This document shows, piece by piece, positions 45,248-54,108 of a stretch of 64,000 nucleotides of DNA (positions within the stretch are counted from its first letter, which is position 1; every line of letters starts with the position of its first letter). The notes below the pieces were generated by a model. That model saw nothing but the letters and a program-made list of their open reading frames with translations. It made no database searches and was not told the origin of the DNA. A program made the position numbers and the translations under genes. Source of the DNA: an uncultured Pelagibacteraceae bacterium (GTDB lineage: Bacteria > Pseudomonadota > Alphaproteobacteria > Pelagibacterales > Pelagibacteraceae); NCBI GenBank assembly GCA_902544135.1, contig CACCBF010000004.1, positions 1 through 64,000 on the forward strand, in the 5' to 3' direction.

Positions 45248-45822
45248 GAATTAAATTCATCAAGAGCATACTCAAGTCTATCTTGTCCCCAAAAAAGTTT
45301 GTCATTTATTATAAAAGTAGGAGCACCAAATATATTTTGTTTGAATGCTAAATTTGTCAAACTCTTAAGTTCATCCTTAATTTTTTTATCTTTTATACCG
45401 GTAGTAAATGAATTTTCATCAATTTCAGAGTCAAATAAAATTTTTTTTATATTCTCTTCTTTTGATATGTCGATATTATCTTTCCAGTAAGCATCAAAGC
45501 AAACATCAAAAAATTTATCTTTTTTATCTTTATTAATAAGGAGGTATCCTCTCATAAGATACAAGGAATTAATTGGAAATTTTTCATTCCATTTAAAAGA
45601 TATTTTATTTTTTTCTGCGATTAAAATGCAATCATCCCTCATATTTTTCATTTTTCTCTCATTAAAAGCTGGGGCAGTAATATTACCAAGGTTATGTAAA
45701 CCTCCTAATAAAATACCTTTATAATTAAAATTTTTTCTTTGATTTAAATTAATAATTTTTCTATGTGCTAAATATGAATAAGGGCTAATAAAATCAAAAT
45801 AAAAATCTATTAATTTATTCAT
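45244..45822 (-). CDS. DsbA-family protein, 2-hydroxychromene-2-carboxylate isomerase-like
   Basis: A 192-residue thioredoxin-fold protein of the HCCA isomerase/kappa-GST group. The N-terminal FYFDFISPYSYLAHRKI has Ser in place of a CxxC redox pair, typical of isomerases, and GAPTFIINDKLFWGQDRLEYAL is the glutathione-site cis-Pro region. HCCA isomerase acts in naphthalene breakdown, but no such pathway is here, so it may act in general glutathione chemistry. It overlaps the ABA4-like gene by 8 bases. Confidence 0.88.
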   Translation of the reverse strand: MNKLIDFYFDFISPYSYLAHRKIINLNQRKNFNYKGILLGGLHNLGNITAPAFNERKMKNMRDDCILIAEKNKISFKWNEKFPINSLYLMRGYLLINKDKKDKFFDVCFDAYWKDNIDISKEENIKKILFDSEIDENSFTTGIKDKKIKDELKSLTNLAFKQNIFGAPTFIINDKLFWGQDRLEYALDEFNS

Positions 45823-46288
45823 ATAAATTTATACTTTTTGCATAAAATATTCTTATCAACCAATATATGAATACTCCTAGAGGACCAATCAAATAAGTAA
45901 TTATTAAAGGAAAAGCGACAAGAATTTTATTTATTAATAACTTTTGGGAGTCTCTTACCATCCATCCTCCTATAAATAAATTTATGGATACAAAATGTAT
46001 CCAAAATAAAATTAGAAATAAATTATTTGAAAATAAGCTAGATAAATTTGATATACTTAGGTAAAGCTCAAAGTTACCGAAAAAATCATATGTATTTAAA
46101 TAAGATTTATATAATGCAAATATATATGCTCCACTAAGCAATAAGATTGGTAAGATAGAAGTTACAAAAAATTTATTAATATTTGATGAAGGAAAAAAAA
46201 TTAATATTAGCCAAAATGGTAATACACCTAAATTTACCCAAAAATAGAGAATTTCAATTGTAAAATATGCATAAATTTGTTCGATCAT
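45815..46288 (-). CDS. ABA4-like (DUF4281) membrane protein
   Basis: A 157-residue membrane protein with about four hydrophobic helices. The later half, FWIHFVSINLFIGGWMVRDSQKLLINK, then FPLIITYLIGPLGVFIYWLIR, matches the DUF4281/ABA4 pattern (WIHf...D-f.G.W..RDs and GPlG). The plant relative ABA4 is needed for neoxanthin synthesis; bacterial function is unknown. It overlaps the isomerase-like gene by 8 bases and diverges from recX. Confidence 0.82.
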   Translation of the reverse strand: MIEQIYAYFTIEILYFWVNLGVLPFWLILIFFPSSNINKFFVTSILPILLLSGAYIFALYKSYLNTYDFFGNFELYLSISNLSSLFSNNLFLILFWIHFVSINLFIGGWMVRDSQKLLINKILVAFPLIITYLIGPLGVFIYWLIRIFYAKSINLYE

Positions 46289-46316
46289 TTAAGATTATAT
46301 TATATTAAATCTAACA

Positions 46317-46880
46317 ATGATTCCTATAAGAAATAAACGAAAAACATTACAAGCAACTGTAGATGAAATAAGAAATTTTGCGTTAGTTTATGTTGATAAA
46401 TATGCACCATCAAAACAACAATTACGCACATATTTATTAAAGAAATATTTAAAATTATCAGTGTCAAATATAAAAAAACAAGATGTCACCAACTTAATTG
46501 ACGTTGTTCTTTCTGATTTAGAAAAGAGTAAATTTATAAATGACAAATTTTATTCAGAAAGCAAGGCTAAAAGTATGATCCGTAGGGGAAACTCAATAAA
46601 TAAAATTAGAAATTATCTAATTGGAAAAGGCGTGAAAGATCAATTCATCAAGGATACTGTTAATAAAATTAATGAGAATAATTCAGATCAAGATTTTTTT
46701 TCAGCAATTAAAATTTGCAAAAAGAAAAGAATAGGCCCAGCTAGAACCGAGGATAATCGTCCATTATTTTATAAAAAAGATATATCTCTATTAGCAAGAA
46801 ATGGATTTGATTTTGAAACTTCGAAAAAAGTGATGGATTTACAAAAAGATGATTTTATAAAAATAATTAGATTACTTTAA
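46317..46880 (+). CDS. recX: RecX regulatory protein
   Basis: A 187-residue three-helix-repeat protein that binds and restrains RecA filaments. SVDEIRNFALVYVDKYAPSKQQLRTYLLKK-like repeat (residues ~13-45), FINDKFYSESKAKSMIRRGNSINKIRNYLIGKG (the RecX core) and LLARNGFDFETSKKVMDL (last repeat) define it. recA is not in the window. Its last 9 bases overlap a small gene on the opposite strand. Confidence 0.88.
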   Translation: MIPIRNKRKTLQATVDEIRNFALVYVDKYAPSKQQLRTYLLKKYLKLSVSNIKKQDVTNLIDVVLSDLEKSKFINDKFYSESKAKSMIRRGNSINKIRNYLIGKGVKDQFIKDTVNKINENNSDQDFFSAIKICKKKRIGPARTEDNRPLFYKKDISLLARNGFDFETSKKVMDLQKDDFIKIIRLL

Positions 46881-47015
46881 TTTATTTTTTTTTTCATCTT
46901 TAACTAAATTGTTAATTTTATTTCTGATATAATTTTTTACAAAGACAAATACTAAAAGACCAAAAATTGATACAGAGACAATTATAATTAATATTATTCT
47001 TAGTTGCTCATCCAT
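46872..47015 (-). CDS. small single-helix membrane protein (47 residues)
   Basis: A 47-codon frame that starts right after the cysQ stop (one-base gap) on the same strand, hence probably cotranslated. Residues 5-26 are a hydrophobic helix (LRIILIIIVSVSIFGLLVFV), followed by a basic tail KNYIRNKINNLVKDEKKNKLK. It overlaps recX's end by 9 bases. No family recognised. Confidence 0.5.
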   Translation of the reverse strand: MDEQLRIILIIIVSVSIFGLLVFVFVKNYIRNKINNLVKDEKKNKLK

Positions 47016-47016
47016 T

Positions 47017-47787
47017 TTAGATACTATTTCTTTTTAAAATTAAGCTAGGATTTTTAAAATCTTTTTTACCATATCTAACTTTTTCATTATCAAAATTAGT
47101 CACAATACCACCTGCGTGCTCTAATATAGCATGACCAGCAGCTATATCCCATTCTCGGGCTCTTGGTTCTGCTACATAACCATCATACTCGCCAGCCGCT
47201 ATAACACAAAATTTTAAAGAACTTTTCATTTTAACAAATTCTTTTACATTTAACTTTTTGTGAATAATTTCGATTTCAGGCTTAATATTATTTGAGTAAG
47301 AAACGAATTTTATTAAATTTTTGTCAAAATTTTTTGAACATTCTAGTTTAACTTTATTCTCACCTACAATCTCATAAGAATTATTTAATCCGTATGAATA
47401 AAACATTCTTTTTTTTGCTGGAGCAAAAATTAATCCAGCAACTGGCTGATTGTTTAAAATTAGTCCTGCATTAAGTGTAAATTCCTCTAAATTATTCATA
47501 TAATCATATGTGCCATCAATAGGATCAACTAACCAAAAATTATTAAGATTTTTTTTATCTTTATTTTCAGAACTTTCTTCGGAAATAATTGGTAATTCAG
47601 GGGTAAGTGATTTTATTTTAGTAGTTAAAATATCATTAACTTCTATATCTCCATTAGTAACAGGTGTATTATCAGACTTTATTTTTTTTTTAAGACCTTT
47701 CTCTCTCAAATTTAAAGCTACTTGTCCAGCATGTAAAAAAGTAGAGATTAAATTTTCAACAATTTTTTTTATATTTTCATCATTCAT
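47017..47787 (-). CDS. cysQ: 3'(2'),5'-bisphosphate nucleotidase CysQ / inositol monophosphatase family
   Basis: A 256-residue lithium-sensitive phosphatase. Metal and substrate motifs are ISEESSENKDK (Glu), FWLVDPIDGTYDYMNNL (DPxDGT) and REWDIAAGHAILEHAGG (WDxxA). CysQ removes phosphate from PAP, a by-product of PAPS-using reactions; inositol monophosphatase activity cannot be excluded and would be relevant given the iol genes, but those are 17 kb away. It overlaps the DUF3553 gene by 8 bases. Confidence 0.88.
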   Translation of the reverse strand: MNDENIKKIVENLISTFLHAGQVALNLREKGLKKKIKSDNTPVTNGDIEVNDILTTKIKSLTPELPIISEESSENKDKKNLNNFWLVDPIDGTYDYMNNLEEFTLNAGLILNNQPVAGLIFAPAKKRMFYSYGLNNSYEIVGENKVKLECSKNFDKNLIKFVSYSNNIKPEIEIIHKKLNVKEFVKMKSSLKFCVIAAGEYDGYVAEPRAREWDIAAGHAILEHAGGIVTNFDNEKVRYGKKDFKNPSLILKRNSI

Positions 47788-47950
47788 ATATTTTTATTAA
47801 CACTATGTTCTTTATATTAATTACTTTTTTTCCTACGTTTTCAAAATTTACTGTAACTTTGTCATCGATAATTGATTGAACTTGACCAACACCCCATTCA
47901 CTATTTTCTGGATTTTTTACTTTATCTCCTGGTTCAAAATCTAAAATCAT
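47780..47950 (-). CDS. DUF3553 protein
   Basis: A 56-residue frame beginning [20 protein letters not shown], then [22 protein letters not shown]: a complete match in pattern to DUF3553 (PGD.V.hP..peWG.GQVqS...g.vtVNFEhaGk). The fold resembles the CarD/RapA-type small beta barrel found in nucleic acid-associated proteins; function is unknown. Its last 8 bases overlap the cysQ start (TATGAATGA), giving translational coupling. It diverges from mnmA. Confidence 0.85.
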   Translation of the reverse strand: MILDFEPGDKVKNPENSEWGVGQVQSIIDDKVTVNFENVGKKVINIKNIVLIKIYE

Positions 47951-47991
47951 TTTATTTTATTTATAGTAAAAATGAGTATAAATACCAGCAA

Positions 47992-49110
47992 ATGAATAAA
48001 GAATTAAACTCTATTGGCTTAAACAAAAAACCATCGGATACCACCGTGGTTGTTGCAATGTCAGGTGGTGTAGATTCTTCTACAGTTGCAGGCATGATGA
48101 AAAAAGATGGTTATAAAGTTATTGGCATTACTTTAAAACTTTATAATGACAGTAAAGAGGTAGCAAAATCCAAACAATGTTGTTCAGGTCAAGATATCAT
48201 GGACGCCAAAAGAGTAGCCAATAAATTAAATATAGACCACAAAGTTTTATATTTCCAAAATAAATTCAAACAAGGTGTTGTAGATAATTTTGTAGATAGC
48301 TATTTAAAAGGTGAAACACCAATACCATGTGTACAATGTAATCAAACTGTAAAATTTAAAGATTTATTTGAATTTTCAAAGGAATTAAATGCTGATGCTT
48401 TAGTCACAGGTCATTATGTAAAAAGTGTTATATCAAATAATACTACTAATATGTATAGAGCAATCGATGAAAATCGAGATCAAAGTTATTTTCTATTTAA
48501 CACTAAAAGAGATCAATTAGACTACTTAAGATTTCCTCTAGGAGTCCTGCATAAGAGTGAGACTAGAAAAATAGCACAAGAGTTAGATCTAAATGTTGCA
48601 GATAAACCTGATAGCCAAGATATTTGTTTTGTTCCTAATGGTGATTATGCATCTGTTATTCAAAAATTTAGACCAGACTCTTTCAAAAAAGGTAATATTA
48701 AAAACTTACAGGGAAAAGTTATTGGTGTTCATGATGGAATAGTAAATTTTACGATAGGTCAAAGAAAAGGTATTAAGATTTCAAATGATGAACCACTCTA
48801 TGTTGTTAAGATAAATTCTGATAAAAATGAGATCATTGTAGGTCCAAGAGAGTTTTTAGGAAAAAAAGAAATTTTATTAAAAGATGTTAATTTACTATCT
48901 GAACAACAGGAATTTGAAAAAAACATTTATGTAAAAGTTAGATCTACTGGTAAATTATTAGGTGCTAAAGTTAAATTAGCTGAGAATAATAGTGCAAATG
49001 TAGAGCTAGATATATCTGAGGACGGTATATCTCCAGGTCAAGCGTGTGTTTTTTACAACAAAGACTCTAAGGGTTATAAAGTTTTAGGAGGTGGTTGGAT
49101 AAAAGAATAA
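47992..49110 (+). CDS. mnmA: tRNA-uridine 2-sulfurtransferase MnmA
   Basis: A 372-residue enzyme that thiolates U34 of tRNA-Lys, -Glu and -Gln. The PP-loop is [29 protein letters not shown] carries the first catalytic Cys and [14 protein letters not shown] the second; the last ~100 residues are the two beta domains, with the [10 protein letters not shown] motif. The frame runs 40 codons further upstream through DUF3553; I chose ATG 47992, where the protein family starts. Confidence 0.95.
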   Translation: MNKELNSIGLNKKPSDTTVVVAMSGGVDSSTVAGMMKKDGYKVIGITLKLYNDSKEVAKSKQCCSGQDIMDAKRVANKLNIDHKVLYFQNKFKQGVVDNFVDSYLKGETPIPCVQCNQTVKFKDLFEFSKELNADALVTGHYVKSVISNNTTNMYRAIDENRDQSYFLFNTKRDQLDYLRFPLGVLHKSETRKIAQELDLNVADKPDSQDICFVPNGDYASVIQKFRPDSFKKGNIKNLQGKVIGVHDGIVNFTIGQRKGIKISNDEPLYVVKINSDKNEIIVGPREFLGKKEILLKDVNLLSEQQEFEKNIYVKVRSTGKLLGAKVKLAENNSANVELDISEDGISPGQACVFYNKDSKGYKVLGGGWIKE

Positions 49111-49111
49111 G

Positions 49112-49195
49112 CTATTTCTTCTTGTTCTTTTTCCGAGCTCTTCTCTTTTTAGAACCCATTTTTCTTCTGCCTCTATGTTTCTTTGGGTAACTCAT
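49112..49195 (-). CDS. 27-residue extremely basic peptide
   Basis: A 27-codon frame, MSYPKKHRGRRKMG onward, in which 17 of 27 residues are Lys, Arg or His. AAAGGA lies 6 bases upstream of the ATG, one of the best ribosome sites in this window. It occupies the gap between mnmA and the PLP lyase gene on the opposite strand. Such composition resembles the tails of small ribosomal or nucleoid proteins, but it is shorter than any ribosomal protein I recognise. Function unknown. Confidence 0.6.
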   Translation of the reverse strand: MSYPKKHRGRRKMGSKKRRARKKNKKK

Positions 49196-49268
49196 GAAAT
49201 CCTTTTCATTAATTTATTGAATTTTTCACATGGATATAGCATTGTCAACTTATCATATCAAATTTTTT

Positions 49269-50444
49269 ATGGTGAAATCTTTTAAAACATTCTTAAAGCA
49301 CACAGCAAAAGATTTTCATAATCAATCAGTAAACCCTCCAGTGGTTAGAGCTTCAACAATTATTTTTAAATCGATGCAACACATAAGAAAGACACAAGTT
49401 AAAGCCCAAAAAAAACCTACAGGTGGTCATTTTGATTATGGTAGACAAGGGACATCAACCACTTATATTCTACAAAGAATACTAACTAAGTTAGAGGAAA
49501 GCCATCATGTTTTCACAACCCCAACAGGTTTTGGATCAGTTTTTTTGGCCATATTTAGCGTTGTAAGACCTGGAGATGAAATGTTGGTTGCAGACCCAGT
49601 TTACAGTCCAACAAGAATTCTTACAGAAAATTATTTAAAAGAATTTAATGTAAGGACTATTTTTTATAATCCACATGATCTTAAAACATTAGAAAACAAT
49701 ATAACAAAAAAAACAAAATTAATTTTTGTAGAAAATCCAGGAAGTAATACCTTTGATTTTCAAGATTTAGGTAAAATTATTTCAATCGCAAAAAAACATA
49801 AAATATTTACTGCAATCGATAATACATGGGGAACGCCATACTATCTAAAACCAATAAAATTAGGTTTTGATATGTCAATTGTTTCGGCAACAAAATATTA
49901 TTCTGGTCATTCTGATGTGATGGGGGGAAGTTTGGCGGTAAATAAAAAAGTTTTTAGTAAAGTTAAAGTAGCAGAAAAAATTACAGGATTAAGACTGGGT
50001 CCAGATGATGCTTATTTAATTACAAGAGGTTTGAGAACTCTTGATGTAAGATTAGATAGACATAGTGAAAATGCAAAAAAAGTAGCAGCTTTTTTATCAA
50101 AAAATAAAAAAATTCAATTACTTTATCCATTTAAGAAAAACTCAAAAAATTATAGAATGTGGAAAAAATATTATTCAGGTGCATCTGGTTTAATGGGCTT
50201 AAAAATTAAATCAAGTAGTGCTAACTCGGTAAAAAAATTCGTAAATTCGCTTAAATTATTTGGCTATGGATATAGCTGGGGTGGATTTGAAAGTTTGGTA
50301 TTACATCAAGAATTTAGAGAAACAGGAAAAAGAAAGTATATGAATTTGTTAAAAGATGAACATTTAGTTCGATTGCATATAGGACTAGAGGACCCTAAAG
50401 ATTTAATTCAGGATATCAAACAAGCGTTAAGATATTTAAAATGA
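49269..50444 (+). CDS. PLP-dependent cystathionine beta-lyase-like enzyme (Cys/Met metabolism family)
   Basis: A ~391-residue member of the Cys/Met metabolism PLP family. VNPPVVRASTIIFKS is the N-terminal motif of MetC-type lyases, YGRQGTSTTYILQRIL the Tyr/Arg cofactor contact, and IVSATKYYSGHSDVMGG holds the PLP lysine; WGGFESLV near the end is MetC-like. It would cleave cystathionine to homocysteine, or act as a C-S lyase. I chose ATG 49269 because homology starts soon after; the frame begins at 49230. It overlaps the MFS gene by 4 bases. Confidence 0.88.
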   Translation: MVKSFKTFLKHTAKDFHNQSVNPPVVRASTIIFKSMQHIRKTQVKAQKKPTGGHFDYGRQGTSTTYILQRILTKLEESHHVFTTPTGFGSVFLAIFSVVRPGDEMLVADPVYSPTRILTENYLKEFNVRTIFYNPHDLKTLENNITKKTKLIFVENPGSNTFDFQDLGKIISIAKKHKIFTAIDNTWGTPYYLKPIKLGFDMSIVSATKYYSGHSDVMGGSLAVNKKVFSKVKVAEKITGLRLGPDDAYLITRGLRTLDVRLDRHSENAKKVAAFLSKNKKIQLLYPFKKNSKNYRMWKKYYSGASGLMGLKIKSSSANSVKKFVNSLKLFGYGYSWGGFESLVLHQEFRETGKRKYMNLLKDEHLVRLHIGLEDPKDLIQDIKQALRYLK

Positions 50445-51661
50445 TTTCTGAAAAATTTTTTCAATCTAAAACTGCAATCATAACCTTGATAGCTGCATGT
50501 TTCGTTGTTCTAATTTCTTTAGGAGTAAGACAAACTTTTGGACTATTTTTTATGGATTTTAATGAAAGTTTAAAGATCAGTAATACCGCGTTTGGTTTTG
50601 CTATAGGAATGCAAATGCTTATGTGGGGTATAACAGGTCCTATTTTTGGGGCAATTGCAGATAAATATGGTGGACATATTGCTATAATTACAGCATTTAT
50701 TTTTTATACATTAGGTATTTATTTTTTATACACGGGACCCAATACTGGAATATTTTTTCAAATTCATATGGGTTTATTAATTGGAATTGGACTTGGTGGT
50801 ACAGCGATAAGTATTCCAATGTCAATAGTTGGAAAACATTTTCCATTATCAACAAGAACAATTGCTATGAGTTTTGTAACAGCAATAGGGTCATTTGGGT
50901 ATTTTCTTTCACCAATTTTTACAAATTATTCGTTAAATGAGTTTGGATGGAATTACACATTATATATATTCAGTTTATTTTTATTATCAGGATTGGTTGC
51001 GGCGTATTTTGTAAGATCCCCATCAGATTCAGAAAAAATCGAAAAAACCTCTGATCAATCATTTAAAGAAGCTCTTTCAGAAGCATTTAAAACTAAGAGT
51101 TATATATTACTCGTATCAGGATTTTTTGTTTGTGGTTTTCATATAACCTTAGTTGGAACTCATGTACCAAAGTATGTGGTCGATAGAGGATTAGAGGACT
51201 GGACAGCTGCAGCAATATTATCTTTAATCGGGGTTTTTAATATTTTCGGTTCATTATTAAGTGGTTACCTTTCAGCAAAGATGAGCAAAAAAATTATACT
51301 AAGTGCGATTTATTTTCTTAGAGGTATTTCAATTACATTATTTATATTCCTTCCTGCAAGCAACATTAATGCATTTTTATTTGGAGCAAGTTTTGGTTTT
51401 TTATGGCTTTCGACAGTTCCAGCTACAAGTGGAATAGTAGCCCATTTATTTGGTACTAAATATTTGGGACTTTTATACGGTATTGTTTTCTTAAGTCATC
51501 AAATTGGATCTTTTTTTGGGGCTTATTTAGGAGGATTATTTCATGATACATATGGGTCATATGATTACGCGTGGTATTTAGCAATTGCTTTATCCATATT
51601 CGCGGCAATAATCCACTTACCAATTAGGGAAGAACCAGTTTTAAGATTAAAAACAGAATAA
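50441..51661 (+). CDS. MFS transporter (monocarboxylate/oxalate-formate type)
   Basis: A 406-residue major facilitator with twelve hydrophobic helices. The loop 2-3 motif is GAIADKYGGHIAI, and IGIGLGGTAISIPMSIVGKHFP lies in helix 4-5. A central hydrophilic loop (~residues 195-215) precedes the second half. The type is closest to monocarboxylate/oxalate:formate carriers. It overlaps the C-S lyase gene by 4 bases, so it may move a product or substrate of that enzyme. Confidence 0.88.
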   Translation: MISEKFFQSKTAIITLIAACFVVLISLGVRQTFGLFFMDFNESLKISNTAFGFAIGMQMLMWGITGPIFGAIADKYGGHIAIITAFIFYTLGIYFLYTGPNTGIFFQIHMGLLIGIGLGGTAISIPMSIVGKHFPLSTRTIAMSFVTAIGSFGYFLSPIFTNYSLNEFGWNYTLYIFSLFLLSGLVAAYFVRSPSDSEKIEKTSDQSFKEALSEAFKTKSYILLVSGFFVCGFHITLVGTHVPKYVVDRGLEDWTAAAILSLIGVFNIFGSLLSGYLSAKMSKKIILSAIYFLRGISITLFIFLPASNINAFLFGASFGFLWLSTVPATSGIVAHLFGTKYLGLLYGIVFLSHQIGSFFGAYLGGLFHDTYGSYDYAWYLAIALSIFAAIIHLPIREEPVLRLKTE

Positions 51662-51662
51662 A

Positions 51663-52814
51663 TTGAGCAAATCAAATCAATTAGCAAAACTAGACCAATC
51701 GGGGAAACCTTACATTATATACAAATCTCAAACGGGATTTGATCTTTTCACAAATTTTTCAAAAAAAATTGTTTTAAACAATAAAAATATTCAAAGTTTT
51801 TTGAAGAAGAAAAATAAAAAAAAAATAAAAAATACTGATCTTTATATTGGTTTTTTTGGCTACGAACTTTTAAATAATTTAATTGATATAAAATTACCTA
51901 AACAAAAAGATTTAAATTTTCCAAAAGGTATTTTTTATAAACCAGAAAAAAAAATCAAATTAAGTAATAACCTTAATCATTTTGAAAGAGATTTTAAGTC
52001 TGGAAGCTTTAAAATAAATATAAATAAAAAAAGCTATACAAAAATATTTAACAGATTTAAAAAAAAAATTAAAAGTGGAGAAACCTATCAAATTAAAATT
52101 TGCACTAAATACAAAACTAAATCTAAAATAGATCCATTAGATTTTTTTTCAAGGTTATCTAAGACAAATTTAGCTCCAGAGGCTTTTATGATTAAAGACA
52201 AGAACTACTCAATAGTTAGTTGTTCACCCGAGAATTTAATAACAAAAAAAGGCTCAGAAATATCTACAAAACCAATTGCTGGAACAGTAAAAAAAACAAA
52301 AAATCTTAATAAGTCAAAAGCATTAAATTATTTTAGAAAAAACCTTAAAGAAACCAAAGAACATAACATGATTGTGGATATGGAACGAAATGATCTATCA
52401 AGAATTTGTAAGATTGGCACTGTAAAGTTATCAAAGCAAAAAATTGTTGAGGAATATAAAGATTTATTTCATTACGTAAGTCTAATTAAAGGCAAATTAA
52501 GAAAAAATATTAATAACATGGATATAATTAAAGCAATGATGCCGGGTGGTTCAGTTATTGGATGTCCTAAGATAAACACACTTAATCTTTTAAATAATCA
52601 AGAAAAAGAAAATAGAAATATCTATACAGGTAGCTTTGGTTATATAAGATTTAATGGTGATATGAGATTTAATATTATTATTAGATCAATTTTAAATTTT
52701 AAAAATATGTCAGAGATATCTGTCGCTTCAGGTGTCGTAGTTGATAGTAATGCCAACCATGAATTTAATGAAAATTTTTTAAAGGCCAAAGCACTAATTG
52801 ATTTATTCAAATGA
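51663..52814 (+). CDS. pabB: aminodeoxychorismate synthase component I
   Basis: A 383-residue chorismate-binding enzyme. IKSGETYQIKICTKYK, SPENLITKKGSEISTKPIAGT, EHNMIVDMERNDLSRI and MMPGGSVIGCPKINTLNLL are the active-site blocks. With PabA it makes 4-amino-4-deoxychorismate for p-aminobenzoate and folate. The start is a TTG one base after the MFS stop; no ATG is available before the conserved region. It overlaps pabA by 4 bases. Anthranilate synthase is an alternative, but pabC downstream favours PabB. Confidence 0.9.
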   Translation: MSKSNQLAKLDQSGKPYIIYKSQTGFDLFTNFSKKIVLNNKNIQSFLKKKNKKKIKNTDLYIGFFGYELLNNLIDIKLPKQKDLNFPKGIFYKPEKKIKLSNNLNHFERDFKSGSFKININKKSYTKIFNRFKKKIKSGETYQIKICTKYKTKSKIDPLDFFSRLSKTNLAPEAFMIKDKNYSIVSCSPENLITKKGSEISTKPIAGTVKKTKNLNKSKALNYFRKNLKETKEHNMIVDMERNDLSRICKIGTVKLSKQKIVEEYKDLFHYVSLIKGKLRKNINNMDIIKAMMPGGSVIGCPKINTLNLLNNQEKENRNIYTGSFGYIRFNGDMRFNIIIRSILNFKNMSEISVASGVVVDSNANHEFNENFLKAKALIDLFK

Positions 52815-53368
52815 TATATGTGATAGATCATAACGACTCATTTACTCACAATGTGGTTCACCAATTTGCTTTATTTGATAGAGTTGAATGTGATAACTAT
52901 AATGAGATTAGTGAAAAAAAAATCCATAAAGCTTCAACAATAGTTTTTTCACCGGGGCCAGGTAGCCCAAAAGATTATCCAATAACTTCTAAAATCTATA
53001 AAAGATTTAAGGGAAAGAAAAAGATGATTGGCATTTGTTTAGGGTTTCAACATATCCTTTTTTGTGAAGGTGGAAGGATTATTGAACAGAAAAAGATATA
53101 TCATGGTTTTCAATCAAATATAAAAGTAGTTAATGATAAATCTTTATTTGAAAAAGGAAAAATATTTAAAGTTGGAAGATATCATTCTTTAAAGTTACAA
53201 GAACCTTTTAAATCTAATAATTTTGAGATAACTATGAGATGTTTAGATTCAAAAGTCGCGATGGCATTTGAAAATCAAAAGGAGAAAATATATGGATTTC
53301 AATTTCATCCAGAATCTTTTTTAACTATCAATGGCAAAATACTTATTAAAAAAATCTTATCAGCTTAA
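52811..53368 (+). CDS. pabA: aminodeoxychorismate/anthranilate synthase glutamine amidotransferase subunit
   Basis: A 185-residue class I glutamine amidotransferase that feeds ammonia to PabB. DHNDSFTHNVVHQF opens the domain, GICLGFQHILFCEGG contains the catalytic Cys (Gly-x-Cys-x-Gly), and FQFHPESFLT the His-Glu pair. It sits between pabB and pabC, overlapping both (4 and 38 bases), so this is a folate-dedicated set. Confidence 0.92.
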   Translation: MIYVIDHNDSFTHNVVHQFALFDRVECDNYNEISEKKIHKASTIVFSPGPGSPKDYPITSKIYKRFKGKKKMIGICLGFQHILFCEGGRIIEQKKIYHGFQSNIKVVNDKSLFEKGKIFKVGRYHSLKLQEPFKSNNFEITMRCLDSKVAMAFENQKEKIYGFQFHPESFLTINGKILIKKILSA

Positions 53369-54104
53369 AAATTTAGAGGAAATAGAATTTCATGACCTTT
53401 GGGGAGATCATGGAATTTTCACGACGATGTGGATTTTTGGTAAGCCAGGAAAAATTTTATTTTTTAAAAATCATTTAGATAATTTAATAAAATCTTTAAA
53501 AGAATATAAGATTACTAAGAAATCCTTACGAGCTGATATTTTAGCTATCATCAAAAAAAATTTATCCAAAAAAAAAAGATATAATCATCTATTAAGAATT
53601 GCCCTAAATAAAAAAATAATTTCAATATCTTTAAGAAAAAGAATTAAACCAAAATTAAATTTTAATTTGAAATTAGTAAAATTAAAACGAGAAAAACCTG
53701 AATATAAAAACCTTAAATATAAAAAAATATTATCATATTTGTCTAAAATGGATAATTCCCAATCAGACATTGGATTGGTATCTAATAGAAGATTATTGGA
53801 AACTGGAACCTCAAATTTATTATTTGTGAAAGATCAAAAATTTTTTACTCCTAGAAAAGGATATTATGAGGGTAATACTTATAAATTTTTTAAAACAAAA
53901 ATTAAAAAGATAATCAAAAAAGATATTTTCCTCAAAGAGATAAATAGTTATGATGAAATCTTATTGTTGGGTTCTGGTAAAGGTGTTACATCGGTTAAAA
54001 CAATAAATGAGATTAAATGGAAAAGAAAAAATTTAGATAAGTTTAGGTTTCTTTCAAAACATTATAATACAGCTATAAATAAATGTAATTCATATAGATT
54101 TTAA
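53331..54104 (+). CDS. pabC: class IV aminotransferase, probable 4-amino-4-deoxychorismate lyase
   Basis: A 257-residue fold-type IV PLP enzyme. EFHDLWGDHGIFTTMWIFG is the N-terminal strand motif, LKYKKILSYLSKM probably carries the PLP lysine, and SNRRLLETGTSNLLFVKDQ holds the conserved Glu and phosphate loop. PabC releases pyruvate from aminodeoxychorismate to give p-aminobenzoate. The ATG at 53331 overlaps pabA by 38 bases in another frame; no later in-frame ATG precedes the conserved region. Confidence 0.86.
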   Translation: MAKYLLKKSYQLKNLEEIEFHDLWGDHGIFTTMWIFGKPGKILFFKNHLDNLIKSLKEYKITKKSLRADILAIIKKNLSKKKRYNHLLRIALNKKIISISLRKRIKPKLNFNLKLVKLKREKPEYKNLKYKKILSYLSKMDNSQSDIGLVSNRRLLETGTSNLLFVKDQKFFTPRKGYYEGNTYKFFKTKIKKIIKKDIFLKEINSYDEILLLGSGKGVTSVKTINEIKWKRKNLDKFRFLSKHYNTAINKCNSYRF

Positions 54105-54108
54105 GAGC

